From JAJYVT01 sp027339205 (GTDB taxonomy: Bacteria > Actinomycetota > Acidimicrobiia > Acidimicrobiales > RAAP-2), in contig DAHWOV010000045.1 in assembly GCA_027339205.1 (NCBI GenBank), positions 1 through 47,880 on the forward strand: 47,880 nucleotides of DNA, written 5' to 3'. The notes beneath the pieces were generated by a model. The model was not told where the DNA came from and did no database searches. It saw nothing but the letters and a program-made list of their open reading frames with translations. The translations under genes and the position numbers were made by a program. Within the stretch, counting starts at the first letter, position 1; each line of letters starts with the position of its first letter. Positions 35,660-42,691 of this stretch are shown here, piece after piece.

Positions 35660-36473
35660 GAATGCTTCCGAGAGGCTGGACAGGATCGGCTCCGTCCTGC
35701 AAGAGATCGGCAACGTCGTCGTAGCCTTCAGCGGGGGCGCGGACTCCGCCTTTCTCAGCAGTGCCGCGCACCGGTTCCTCGGACCCGAGCGAACGCTCTG
35801 CGTGACGGCGGTCTCGCCGTCGCTCGCGAGCGGGGAGGTGGAGCACTGCCGGGCGCTCGCCGCCGAGTGGGGGCTTCGGTGGTGCACGGTGGAGACGTCT
35901 GAGATGGACGACCCGGCCTATGTGGCGAACGGCGCCGATCGGTGCGCACGCTGCAAAGACGCTCTCATGGCCGCCCTCCTCCCTCTCGCCGTCAGGGAGT
36001 CGGCGACGGTGGTCCTTGGCGTGAACACCGACGACCTGGGCGACTACCGTCCGGGCCAAGCGGTAGCGGCGGCAGCCGGGGCGCGCTTTCCGCTCGTCGA
36101 GGCCGGAATCTCCAAGGCGGACGTCCGGGAGCTGTCGAAGCAACTAGGTCTGCGGACGTGGGACCGTCCTGCGGGCGCATGCCTCGCCTCCCGCGTGCCG
36201 TACGGGACGCCGGTCGCTGCGCCGACGCTGAGGGCGGTCGACAACGCGGAGTCAGGGCTGCGGGCGCTGGGGCTACGGGAATTCCGGGTGCGCCACCACG
36301 GCGCTGTGGCCCGGGTCGAGGTGGCTGAAAGCGAGCTCGCGCTCGTGTGGGCCAAGCGCGAGGAGGTCGTGGCGGTGGTAAAGGCTGCTGGGTACGACTT
36401 CGTCTCGCTCGACCTCGAGGCTTTCCGCTCGGGCAGCCTCAACCGCGCTCTCACGGGCTCAGCACCCTGCTGA
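35634..36473 (+). CDS. larE: LarE-type ATP-dependent sacrificial sulfur transferase
   Basis: 279 residues. LarE activates the carboxylate of the nicotinic-acid-derived pincer cofactor of lactate racemase and donates its own cysteine sulfur. PP-loop FSGGADSAFL (residues 32-41), RCARCKDAL, GVNTDDLGDYRPGQAA-like region, and ACLASRVPYGT with the sacrificial Cys183. larB, larC and larA are not in the window. The start is one of three equivalent ATGs made by a 12-bp repeat. It follows hemQ by about 100 bp. Confidence 0.9.
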   Translation: MVGAMVGAMNASERLDRIGSVLQEIGNVVVAFSGGADSAFLSSAAHRFLGPERTLCVTAVSPSLASGEVEHCRALAAEWGLRWCTVETSEMDDPAYVANGADRCARCKDALMAALLPLAVRESATVVLGVNTDDLGDYRPGQAVAAAAGARFPLVEAGISKADVRELSKQLGLRTWDRPAGACLASRVPYGTPVAAPTLRAVDNAESGLRALGLREFRVRHHGAVARVEVAESELALVWAKREEVVAVVKAAGYDFVSLDLEAFRSGSLNRALTGSAPC

Positions 36474-36475
36474 GC
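36457..36475 (+). terminator. Hairpin at the larE stop
   Basis: Perfect 8-bp inverted repeat GCTCAGCA / TGCTGAGC with a CCC loop; the right arm contains the larE stop codon. It also faces the convergent small Cys-rich gene. Confidence 0.5.
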
Positions 36476-36543
36476 ACGGAGGTTGCGGAGAGCCCCGGCC
36501 CGAGCACCTCACCGGGCGGCGAACCGCAGCGCGCCGTCCGGAT

Positions 36544-36729
36544 TCAGGCTCGGTCCGTGCCCGGGACTTGCCAACCGGTCGAAGACACACGTCGAGCCTC
36601 GAAGAAGACGCAGCCGTCGGGGCACGAAAACGGAAGAGGGTCGTTGGCCCCCAGCTTGCAGCGCTCCACCTTCTCGCCGGCAGGCGTGCTCTGCATGACG
36701 TAATGGCGGCAGTTCGCGTTGACGGCCAT
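36544..36729 (-). CDS. Small Cys-rich protein, probable metal binding
   Basis: 61 residues from ATG 36729. Cysteines at 7, 24, 36 and 40 with CRHY at 7-10 and FSCPDGCVFFEARR at 35-48 make a compact C...C...CPxxC pattern like a small zinc or Fe-S site. I recall similar short proteins annotated as hypothetical in related actinobacteria, but cannot name a family. It is divergent from the NUDIX gene, 60 bp apart, and convergent with larE. The longer open frame upstream to 37002 is antisense to the NUDIX gene and is not used. Confidence 0.7.
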   Translation of the reverse strand: MAVNANCRHYVMQSTPAGEKVERCKLGANDPLPFSCPDGCVFFEARRVSSTGWQVPGTDRA

Positions 36730-36777
36730 GTCCCCATTGTTGCCGCTCCGGCGCACGTCGTCGTGGCACGCAGGCGG

Positions 36778-36783
36778 TAGCGT
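36778..36783 (+). promoter_or_regulatory. -10 box (TAGCGT) of the NUDIX gene
   Basis: TAGCGT ends 6 bp before the GTG at 36790; leaderless spacing. Confidence 0.45.
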
Positions 36784-36789
36784 CGAGTC

Positions 36790-37482
36790 GTGGATCCCGT
36801 CGTGCCGACCCGCACGCTGCTGCGATGGGCTGAAAGCTTGGCGGCGACTGCGCGCACGGGCCTCGGCTTCTCCCAGAGCCTCTACGAGCGCGAGCGGTTC
36901 GAGGAGATCCTCCGGATCGCCGCCGACATCCGTGTGGCTGCGTCCGCCGACCCCGGGGCCCCGGAGGACGCAGAGGGTCTCGTCGAAGAGTGGCTGACCC
37001 AAGTCGGCGAAGGAGTTCCCGGCTACGTCACCCCCAAGGTCGCCGTGGGCGCGGCCGTCGGCAACGACCGAGGGGAGCTCCTCCTCATCCAGCGGGCGGA
37101 CTCAGGAGCCTGGCTCTATCCGACCGGCTGGTGCGACGTCGGCTACTCGGCGGCGGAGGTCGTCGTGAAGGAGGTGCGCGAAGAGACCGGGATAGAGGTC
37201 GAGCCAGTGCGCCTCATTGCGGTGCTCGACGGCCTCAGGCTGGGTTTCGCCCGGATCCCGCTCTACTCCCTCGTCTTCTACTGCAAGGCTGTCGGAGGCA
37301 CCCTCGAGCCGCATCCCCTCGAGTGCCGGGACGTCGGCTGGTTCGACGCGGAGCACCTTCCCTCGCCGCTCGTCGGCTTGGAGCGGTGGGGCGAACCGGT
37401 CTTCGCCGCGATCCGTGGCGAGCACCGCGATGTCTTCTACGACCGTGTGCGCGAGCCGTTGTGGCGGGAACCTGCCAGATGA
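36790..37482 (+). CDS. NUDIX hydrolase with N-terminal helical domain (YjhB-like)
   Basis: 230 residues. A helical N-terminal domain (RTLLRWAESLAATARTGLGF, ERFEEILRIAADIR) precedes the NUDIX fold: PKVAVGAAVGNDRGELLLIQ, GWCDVGYSAAEVVVKEVREE, TGIEV. In the box the usual first Glu after Gly is Tyr and the Arg of RE is Lys, while the EExGI metal ligands are kept; this variant is typical of the YjhB-like group that hydrolyses ADP-ribose or related nucleotides. The stop overlaps the GNAT gene (ATGA). Confidence 0.88.
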   Translation: MDPVVPTRTLLRWAESLAATARTGLGFSQSLYERERFEEILRIAADIRVAASADPGAPEDAEGLVEEWLTQVGEGVPGYVTPKVAVGAAVGNDRGELLLIQRADSGAWLYPTGWCDVGYSAAEVVVKEVREETGIEVEPVRLIAVLDGLRLGFARIPLYSLVFYCKAVGGTLEPHPLECRDVGWFDAEHLPSPLVGLERWGEPVFAAIRGEHRDVFYDRVREPLWREPAR

Positions 37483-37925
37483 GGGTCGAGGAGGTGACCG
37501 AAGTCGATGACTTTCTCGTCGACGCGTTCGCCAGGCTGGTGCCGCAGCTCTCGCGCAGCGCCTCCGCACCCGGGCGGCCCGAGCTGGAGGAGATCGTCCG
37601 CTCGCCCGCGACGACGCTCCTCGTCGCCCGCGACCTCTCCGACCTCATCGTCGGCTCGCTCACGCTGGTGGTGTTCCGAATCCCGACGGGGGTGCGGGCC
37701 TGGATCGAAGACGTGGTGGTCGACGAGGGGGCTCGCGCGGGCGGCGTCGGTGCCGCGCTCGTGACGGCCGCCATGTGGCGCGCCGAGGAGGCGGGGGCCC
37801 GAACGGTGGACCTCACGTCGCGTCCCGACCGCGAAGCTGCGAACCGCCTCTATGCGCGGATGGGATTCACGCGGCGCTCGACCAACGTGTACCGCCGCAG
37901 CGTCGCGGACAGCGTCGAGGGTTGA
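37479..37925 (+). CDS. GNAT family N-acetyltransferase
   Basis: 148 residues. VGSLTLVVFRIPTGVRAWIE and DVVVDEGARAGGVGAALVTA form the acetyl-CoA-binding core (Q/RxxGxG/A is here RAGGVGA), and ANRLYARMGFTRRSTNVYR is the usual C-terminal element. Substrate unknown. Translationally coupled to the NUDIX gene. Confidence 0.85.
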   Translation: MRVEEVTEVDDFLVDAFARLVPQLSRSASAPGRPELEEIVRSPATTLLVARDLSDLIVGSLTLVVFRIPTGVRAWIEDVVVDEGARAGGVGAALVTAAMWRAEEAGARTVDLTSRPDREAANRLYARMGFTRRSTNVYRRSVADSVEG

Positions 37926-37938
37926 GCCCGTTCCCGGC

Positions 37939-37963
37939 CCGGCTCGGCTCGCAGCCGAGCCGG
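37939..37963. terminator. Bidirectional terminator hairpin
   Basis: Perfect 11-bp inverted repeat CCGGCTCGGCT / AGCCGAGCCGG with a 3-nt loop in the 41-bp gap between the convergent GNAT and decarboxylase genes. Confidence 0.8.
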
Positions 37964-37966
37964 CGG

Positions 37967-39388
37967 TCAGGCCATCGAGTCGAGAACCTGCTGGATCACC
38001 GCGAGCGTGGTCTCAGGGTGCAGCAACGCGAGCCGAGCGACGGGCTCGCCCTCCCAGGTCGTGGGGACGCACAGCGCGATCTGATCAGCGAGAAGCTTCG
38101 CCGACCATGCGTCATAGTCGTCTCGAGTCCAACCCGGCCGCCGGAAGAGGATGATCGAGAGCTCGGGCTCCCGCAGGAGCTCGGTGTGGGGCGTCGCCTG
38201 GATCAGCCTGGCCGTCTCCTTGGCGGTCTCGAGCGCCGCCTCCACGGCCTCCCGGTACGCGTCGGTTCCGTGCACGGCGAGGGAGAACCACAGCGGCAAA
38301 CCCCGGGGCCTGCGAGAGAGCTGGAACGCGTAGTCCGTCGGGTTCCACGGCTCGTCCCCGCCGCCGCGTCTGCCCGCGGGAGGCTGGCCGGGTGCCCGCG
38401 GCGTCGTGTGGAAGACCGCGAGGTACGCCGCGTCCTGGGTGTGCACCGCCTTGGCGAGCGACGGATCGCGGTACAAGAGCGCGGCGCAGTCGTACGGGGC
38501 GAACAGCCACTTGTGGGGGTCGATCGCGACCGAGTCGGCCTGCTCGATCCCCGCGAACCGGGTTCTCGCCACCGGGGAGAAGAGGGCCCCGCCTCCATAG
38601 GCGGCGTCGACGTGGAACCAGATGCCGCGCTCGCGGGCGACGGCGCCGGTGCTCGCGAGATCGTCGACGATCCCGGCGTTGGTGGTGCCTCCCGTCCCGA
38701 CGACGGCCACTACCGGGCCGCCGCCGTCGCCGCGTGCGGCGTCGAGGGCCACCTCGAGGCACGAGCCGGTGAGACGGTGGTCGGGCGTCGGCACGACGAG
38801 CAGGTCCGCGCCGAGGATGTGGATCGCTTTGATGACAGACGAGTGCGCCTCGGCACTCACGGCGACCCGGGGCCGTACCCCGGGAGGGGAGGCTGCCATC
38901 GGGCCGTTGGGGGCGTAGGCGGTGTCCCGGGCGACGAGCAGTGCCGACAGGTTGGCCGCCGATCCGCCCGATACGAACGTGCCCCCGGCCTCGGGAGGGA
39001 GTCCCGCCAGCTCCGCGAGCACGCCGATTGCCTGATTCTCTGCGGCCACCGCCCCGGCGGCAAGGAGCCACGACGTCCCGTTGAGCGACGAGCAGGAGAC
39101 GACCATGTCGAAGAGGAGGGCGGCCTTGGTCGGCGCGGCCGGAATGAACGAGAGGAACCGGGGGCTGTCGATTGAGACGACCGCGGTCGACAGGGACGAC
39201 GCGAACAGGTCGAGAACCTTCTGAGGGTCGTTGCCAGCCGGGCCGATGATGCCGTCGAGCATGCCGCTGAAGTCGGTCGCGTACCCGCCGTAGTCGAGGG
39301 GCACCGGATCGAGCTCAAGCCGCTCCCTGCAGTAGGAGAGCACGAGGTCGGTCGTGCGCTCGTCGAAGACGAACATCGGGTTGCGCAT
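37967..39388 (-). CDS. Group II PLP-dependent decarboxylase (aromatic amino acid / diaminobutyrate type)
   Basis: 473 residues. FVSGGSAANLSALLVAR, the cofactor-stacking His182 in SAEAHSS, VGTGGTTNAGIVDD, the Asp261 region FHVDAAYGGG, and the PLP Lys293 in DPHKWLFAPYDC define the family shared by aromatic-L-amino-acid, glutamate and 2,4-diaminobutyrate decarboxylases. The motifs do not fix the substrate. The downstream cluster for 3,4-dihydroxyphenylacetate-like compounds makes an aromatic amino acid attractive. It is divergent from the lpdA-like gene across a 19-bp repeat array. Confidence 0.88.
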   Translation of the reverse strand: MRNPMFVFDERTTDLVLSYCRERLELDPVPLDYGGYATDFSGMLDGIIGPAGNDPQKVLDLFASSLSTAVVSIDSPRFLSFIPAAPTKAALLFDMVVSCSSLNGTSWLLAAGAVAAENQAIGVLAELAGLPPEAGGTFVSGGSAANLSALLVARDTAYAPNGPMAASPPGVRPRVAVSAEAHSSVIKAIHILGADLLVVPTPDHRLTGSCLEVALDAARGDGGGPVVAVVGTGGTTNAGIVDDLASTGAVARERGIWFHVDAAYGGGALFSPVARTRFAGIEQADSVAIDPHKWLFAPYDCAALLYRDPSLAKAVHTQDAAYLAVFHTTPRAPGQPPAGRRGGGDEPWNPTDYAFQLSRRPRGLPLWFSLAVHGTDAYREAVEAALETAKETARLIQATPHTELLREPELSIILFRRPGWTRDDYDAWSAKLLADQIALCVPTTWEGEPVARLALLHPETTLAVIQQVLDSMA

Positions 39389-39418
39389 GAGCAGAGCTTC
39401 GCGCCGGCCGCTCTCCGT

Positions 39419-39494
39419 GGTGTAGCCGACCCCCCGAGGTGTAGCCGACCCTCAGAGGTGTAGCCGACCCCCCGAGGTGTAGCCGACCCCTCGC
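39419..39494. repeat. 19-bp tandem array in the divergent decarboxylase/lpdA promoter region
   Basis: Four exact-length units of GGTGTAGCCGACCCCCCGA at 39419, 39438, 39457 and 39476, with two or three changes. The array ends 15 bp before the lpdA -10 box and covers where its -35 would be, so it could also be a set of protein-binding sites. Confidence 0.92.
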
Positions 39495-39509
39495 AAACGT
39501 CATTGGCTC

Positions 39510-39515
39510 TAGCCT
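39510..39515 (+). promoter_or_regulatory. -10 box (TAGCCT) of lpdA
   Basis: TAGCCT ends 6 bp before the ATG at 39522; leaderless spacing. Confidence 0.45.
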
Positions 39516-39521
39516 CATGGA

Positions 39522-40877
39522 ATGCGCTTCGTGATCCTCGGCGGCGGGCCGGCAGGCACTCAGGCGGCAACCTACGCGGCACGCCTCGGGGTCGAGGTGA
39601 CCCTTGTGGAGCGCGACGTGATCGGCGGCGCGGCAGACATGTGGGACTGCGTGCCCTCGAAGGCGATGATCGCAACGGGCGGTGCGATGTCGTTCCTCGA
39701 CCGCAGCCACGGGATGGGCCTCTCTCCTGTCCTTCCTAGCCTCGACCTCGAACGACTCCGCGAGCGGATCGAGTCGATCACGGCGAGGCTCGGGAAGGCG
39801 ACCGAGACCATCCTGTCGAGCCAGGACGTCCGCCTCATTCGCGGCGAAGGGCGTCTGGCCGGGCCGCACACGGTGATCGTGGACACGCCCGACGGACCTG
39901 CCGAGCTCGACGCCGACGCCATCCTGCTGTCCACCGGCAGCCGGCCGCGGATCCCCGACTGGGCGCCGATCGACGGCGACCGGGTGCTCATCACGCGCGA
40001 CGCGTACCCCCCCAAGGAGCTGCCCCGTCACCTTGTCGTGATCGGTTCGGGGGTGACCGGCGTCGAGTTCGTGCACATGTTCTCTTCGCTCGGCTCCGAG
40101 GTGACCCTGATCGTCAGCCGCCAGCAGGTCCTGCCCAGCAAGGACCCCGAGGTCGCAGCCGTGCTCGAAGAGGACTTCCTCCGACGCGGTGTCAGGCTCA
40201 TGAAGGGTGCGCGGGCGATGGAGATCGAGCGCACCGCAGACGGCGTCGCCGTCCGCTGCGACGACGGCCGCGTCGCCAGCGGATCGCATGCGCTTCTGGC
40301 GATCGGCTCGGTGCCCAATTCGGATCGCTTGGCGCTGGACACCGCCGGCGTGGAGGTCGACGACCACGGCTACGTGCCGGTGAACCACCACTGTCAGACC
40401 AACGTGCCCCACATCTACGCTGCGGGCGACTTGTCCGGAAAGCTCCCACTGTCCTCGGTCGCGACGATGCAGGGTCGCAAGATCGCGGAGCACGTCGTGA
40501 TCGGGCATACGGTCTCCCATCGCCACCTCAACTACGACAAGGCTGCCTCCGCTATTTTCACCGAGCCGGAGATCGCCGACGTGGGGCTCGCGGAAGCCGA
40601 TGCCTTCGCGGAGGGGCGGAAGATCCGTGTCACGAAGGTGCCGTTCGCCGCCACCGCCAAAGCGCTGATCAACGACGACGCACGCGGCTTCGTGAAGATC
40701 ATCTCGGACCCGGCGACCGGTGTGGTGCTCGGAGGCTCGATCGTGGGGCAGCACGCAGCAGAGCTCATCTCGGTCATCGCGCTCGCTGTTACGACCGGGC
40801 TGCGGGTGCAGGACATCGTCGAAAGCATGCTCGTGCACCCGACGCTCGCGGAGGCGATCGCCGAGGCCGCGGAGTAA
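39522..40877 (+). CDS. lpdA: LpdA-type NAD(P)H quinone reductase (pyridine nucleotide-disulfide oxidoreductase family)
   Basis: 451 residues. FAD motif VILGGGPAGTQAA, NAD motif VVIGSGVTGVEFVHMFSSLG, second FAD motif IYAAGDLSG, and the C-terminal LVHPTLAEAI. The redox CxxxxC of dihydrolipoyl dehydrogenase is broken: GGAADMWDCVPSK keeps only the second Cys (43). The same loss marks mycobacterial LpdA (Rv3303c), which reduces quinones rather than disulfides, and that assignment is preferred. Transcribed from its own leaderless promoter. Confidence 0.88.
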   Translation: MRFVILGGGPAGTQAATYAARLGVEVTLVERDVIGGAADMWDCVPSKAMIATGGAMSFLDRSHGMGLSPVLPSLDLERLRERIESITARLGKATETILSSQDVRLIRGEGRLAGPHTVIVDTPDGPAELDADAILLSTGSRPRIPDWAPIDGDRVLITRDAYPPKELPRHLVVIGSGVTGVEFVHMFSSLGSEVTLIVSRQQVLPSKDPEVAAVLEEDFLRRGVRLMKGARAMEIERTADGVAVRCDDGRVASGSHALLAIGSVPNSDRLALDTAGVEVDDHGYVPVNHHCQTNVPHIYAAGDLSGKLPLSSVATMQGRKIAEHVVIGHTVSHRHLNYDKAASAIFTEPEIADVGLAEADAFAEGRKIRVTKVPFAATAKALINDDARGFVKIISDPATGVVLGGSIVGQHAAELISVIALAVTTGLRVQDIVESMLVHPTLAEAIAEAAE

Positions 40878-40901
40878 CCCCGGGGCGGGTGTCGGCGTAC
40901 C

Positions 40902-40948
40902 GGCCCGGCCCGCACGGCCCGGCCCGCACGGCCCGGCCCGGCCCGCAC
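40902..40948. repeat. 14-bp tandem array after lpdA
   Basis: GGCCCGGCCCGCAC at 40902 and 40916 and a third copy at 40930 with 5 extra bases. It lies in the 114-bp gap between convergent genes, where it may also fold into GC hairpins. Confidence 0.85.
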
Positions 40949-40991
40949 GGCATTGCCCTCTCCGAGCGAAGCGGCGCGGAGCGAGCGGCGC

Positions 40992-41789
40992 TCAGGGCTC
41001 GAGGGTGGTCCCGCCTGCGAAGGTGGTGCCGACGCTGCGCCAGTAGCCGCCGATCATCTCGACTGGGGCGATCCTGGTGAGCTCTTCCACCGGAGAGTCG
41101 TACAGCTCCAGCTCGGCGTCACCGCGGAATGCCGGACCGAGCTCCACATCCACTCCGCGCATCGTCACCACGTCGGAGAGGGAGTCGGTGCCGTCGGACT
41201 CGATGCGGGGCATCCAGCGGTGGTGGAGCATCGGCAGCGCGTTGACGAACCCCGCTTCGTTCGAGGGTCCGGTGATGGTGAACCGCGCGCTGGCCAGCCG
41301 GCGGTCGTAGGCGGCGAGCGTCGCCCCGAACTTTCCGCCCGGCTCGAGCCGCGGGCCCGCCCTCCCTACCGTCACCGGCCGGGTGAGGTGCACCGATCCG
41401 AGCTTCTTCGGGTAGCCCTGGAGGTGGCCGCGCACCATAGCGAAGTCCTTGTCGACCCAGATGTACACGCAGCGCGACCACAGCTGGTCGCGGTAGCGGC
41501 ACCGCACGACGAAGAAGGCTTCCTTGTACTGCAGCCGTACAGGGTCGAGCACCTCCTCGAAGGTGTCCGAGCACGACTGCCAGTCGGCGACCACGAAGGC
41601 CACGGCCCCGGGGTCCTCGTCATCTCGTGGCCGCGCGAGCGGGTCGGGAAGGAGCTCGGCCACCGCTGCGGGGTCCGTGCGGTACTCGATCGTGAGCAGG
41701 TCGCCGGAGTAGTGCCACGGCGGTGGGGGGAGGAGCGACGACTTGCCGGTCGCCGAGCGGGGGAAGAGGAAGCCGTTGAGCCGGGCCAC
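40992..41789 (-). CDS. Acetoacetate decarboxylase-fold protein
   Basis: 265 residues. GHLQGYPKKLGSVHLTRP matches the catalytic region of acetoacetate decarboxylase, with Lys128 at the Schiff-base position. Other ADC-superfamily members act on different keto compounds or as aldolase-dehydratases, so the substrate is open. It starts with GTG at 41789, back to back with the HpaG-like gene, and the two -10 boxes overlap. The location suggests a role in the same catabolic pathway. Confidence 0.82.
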   Translation of the reverse strand: MARLNGFLFPRSATGKSSLLPPPPWHYSGDLLTIEYRTDPAAVAELLPDPLARPRDDEDPGAVAFVVADWQSCSDTFEEVLDPVRLQYKEAFFVVRCRYRDQLWSRCVYIWVDKDFAMVRGHLQGYPKKLGSVHLTRPVTVGRAGPRLEPGGKFGATLAAYDRRLASARFTITGPSNEAGFVNALPMLHHRWMPRIESDGTDSLSDVVTMRGVDVELGPAFRGDAELELYDSPVEELTRIAPVEMIGGYWRSVGTTFAGGTTLEP

Positions 41790-41795
41790 GCTCGT

Positions 41796-41801
41796 ACCGT
41801 A
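41796..41801 (-). promoter_or_regulatory. -10 box (TACGGT) of the ADC-fold gene
   Basis: TACGGT on the minus strand ends 6 bp before the GTG at 41789. It shares bases 41800-41801 with the divergent -10 box of the next gene. Confidence 0.45.
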
Positions 41802-41805
41802 TCGT
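41800..41805 (+). promoter_or_regulatory. -10 box (TATCGT) of the hpaG-like gene
   Basis: TATCGT ends 7 bp before the GTG at 41813; leaderless spacing. An alternative TACCGT at 41795-41800 exists. The overlap with the opposite box means the two promoters cannot be open together. Confidence 0.45.
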
Positions 41806-41812
41806 GCCCGTC

Positions 41813-42658
41813 GTGCACACTCGCCGGATCCTGCTCGACGGCGTGACGACCGAGATGCGCATGGAGGGCGACCTCCTCGTGTCCGCCGATGGGCGGTCGG
41901 TGCCCTCCGACGCGGCGGTCCACCTCCCGCCGTGCACCCCCACCAAGGTGCTCTGCGTCCATCTCAACTACCGCAGCCGGGTCGACGAGTTCATGATCGC
42001 ACTCGGGTCTACGCCGACGTACTTCCACAAGCCGGTCTCCGCCCTGAACGCGCACGGTGGGGACGTCGTGCGGCCCGAGGGCTGTCGGTGGCTCAACTAC
42101 GAGGGGGAGATCGCAATCGTCATCGGTGCGACGTGCCGCAACGTCGGACCCGACGACGCGGACGCCTACATCGCCGGCTACACGGTTGCCAACGACTTCG
42201 GGCTGCACGACTTCCGGGACACCGACGCCGGGTCGATGCTGCGCGTGAAGGGATCTGACACGCTCTGCCCGCTCGGCCCCGGGCTGGTCGGGGGATGGGA
42301 CTTCCGCCACAAGTCGATCGAGACGACCGTCAACGGGCGGACCGTGCAGGCAGGCTCCACCGACGAGATGCTCTGGGACATGCACTACCTCGTCGCCGAC
42401 CTCGCGAGGACGATCACGCTCGTGCCTGGCGACGTGATCCTCTCGGGCACCCCTGCAGGCTCGCGTCCGGTCGTCCCCGGTGACGTGGTCTCAGTGACCG
42501 TCGAGGGCCTCGGGACGCTCACCAACACCATCGTCGCCGGTCCCGCCCCCGTACGCAGCGACGTGGGCGCGCAGCCGTCCTCCTCCGAGGAGGTGGTCTC
42601 GACGGCGCTCGGCGGCGACTGGGAATTCCGCGGCGTGCGACCGCCGCGCAAGGGTTAG
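41813..42658 (+). CDS. hpaG: Fumarylacetoacetate hydrolase family protein, HpaG-like
   Basis: About 281 residues from GTG 41813 (a GTG at 41804 is also in frame). FAH fold with KVLCVHLNYRSRVDEF, YFHKPVSALNAHGG, the metal-site WLNYEGEIAIVIGATCRNVG, VANDFGLHDFRDTDAGSMLR, KGSDTLCPLGPGLV and GDVILSGTPAGSRP. HpaG decarboxylates and isomerises intermediates of homoprotocatechuate meta-cleavage. The hpaE- and hpaD-like genes downstream support that role. Only one FAH domain is present, where E. coli HpaG has two. Confidence 0.85.
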   Translation: MHTRRILLDGVTTEMRMEGDLLVSADGRSVPSDAAVHLPPCTPTKVLCVHLNYRSRVDEFMIALGSTPTYFHKPVSALNAHGGDVVRPEGCRWLNYEGEIAIVIGATCRNVGPDDADAYIAGYTVANDFGLHDFRDTDAGSMLRVKGSDTLCPLGPGLVGGWDFRHKSIETTVNGRTVQAGSTDEMLWDMHYLVADLARTITLVPGDVILSGTPAGSRPVVPGDVVSVTVEGLGTLTNTIVAGPAPVRSDVGAQPSSSEEVVSTALGGDWEFRGVRPPRKG

Positions 42659-42661
42659 CGT
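42656..42661 (+). promoter_or_regulatory. Possible internal -10 box (TAGCGT) before the hpaE-like gene
   Basis: TAGCGT contains the hpaG-like stop codon and lies 30 bp before the next ATG, which has its own GGAG site. It could add expression within the operon. Confidence 0.3.
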
Positions 42662-42691
42662 TCGAGACCAGGGAGGACGTGGAGAGACCGC

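Noticed and set aside
39522..40877. Dihydrolipoyl dehydrogenase of a 2-oxoacid complex
   Set aside because: The first active-site cysteine is missing (GGAADMWDCVPSK) and no E1/E2 genes are near.
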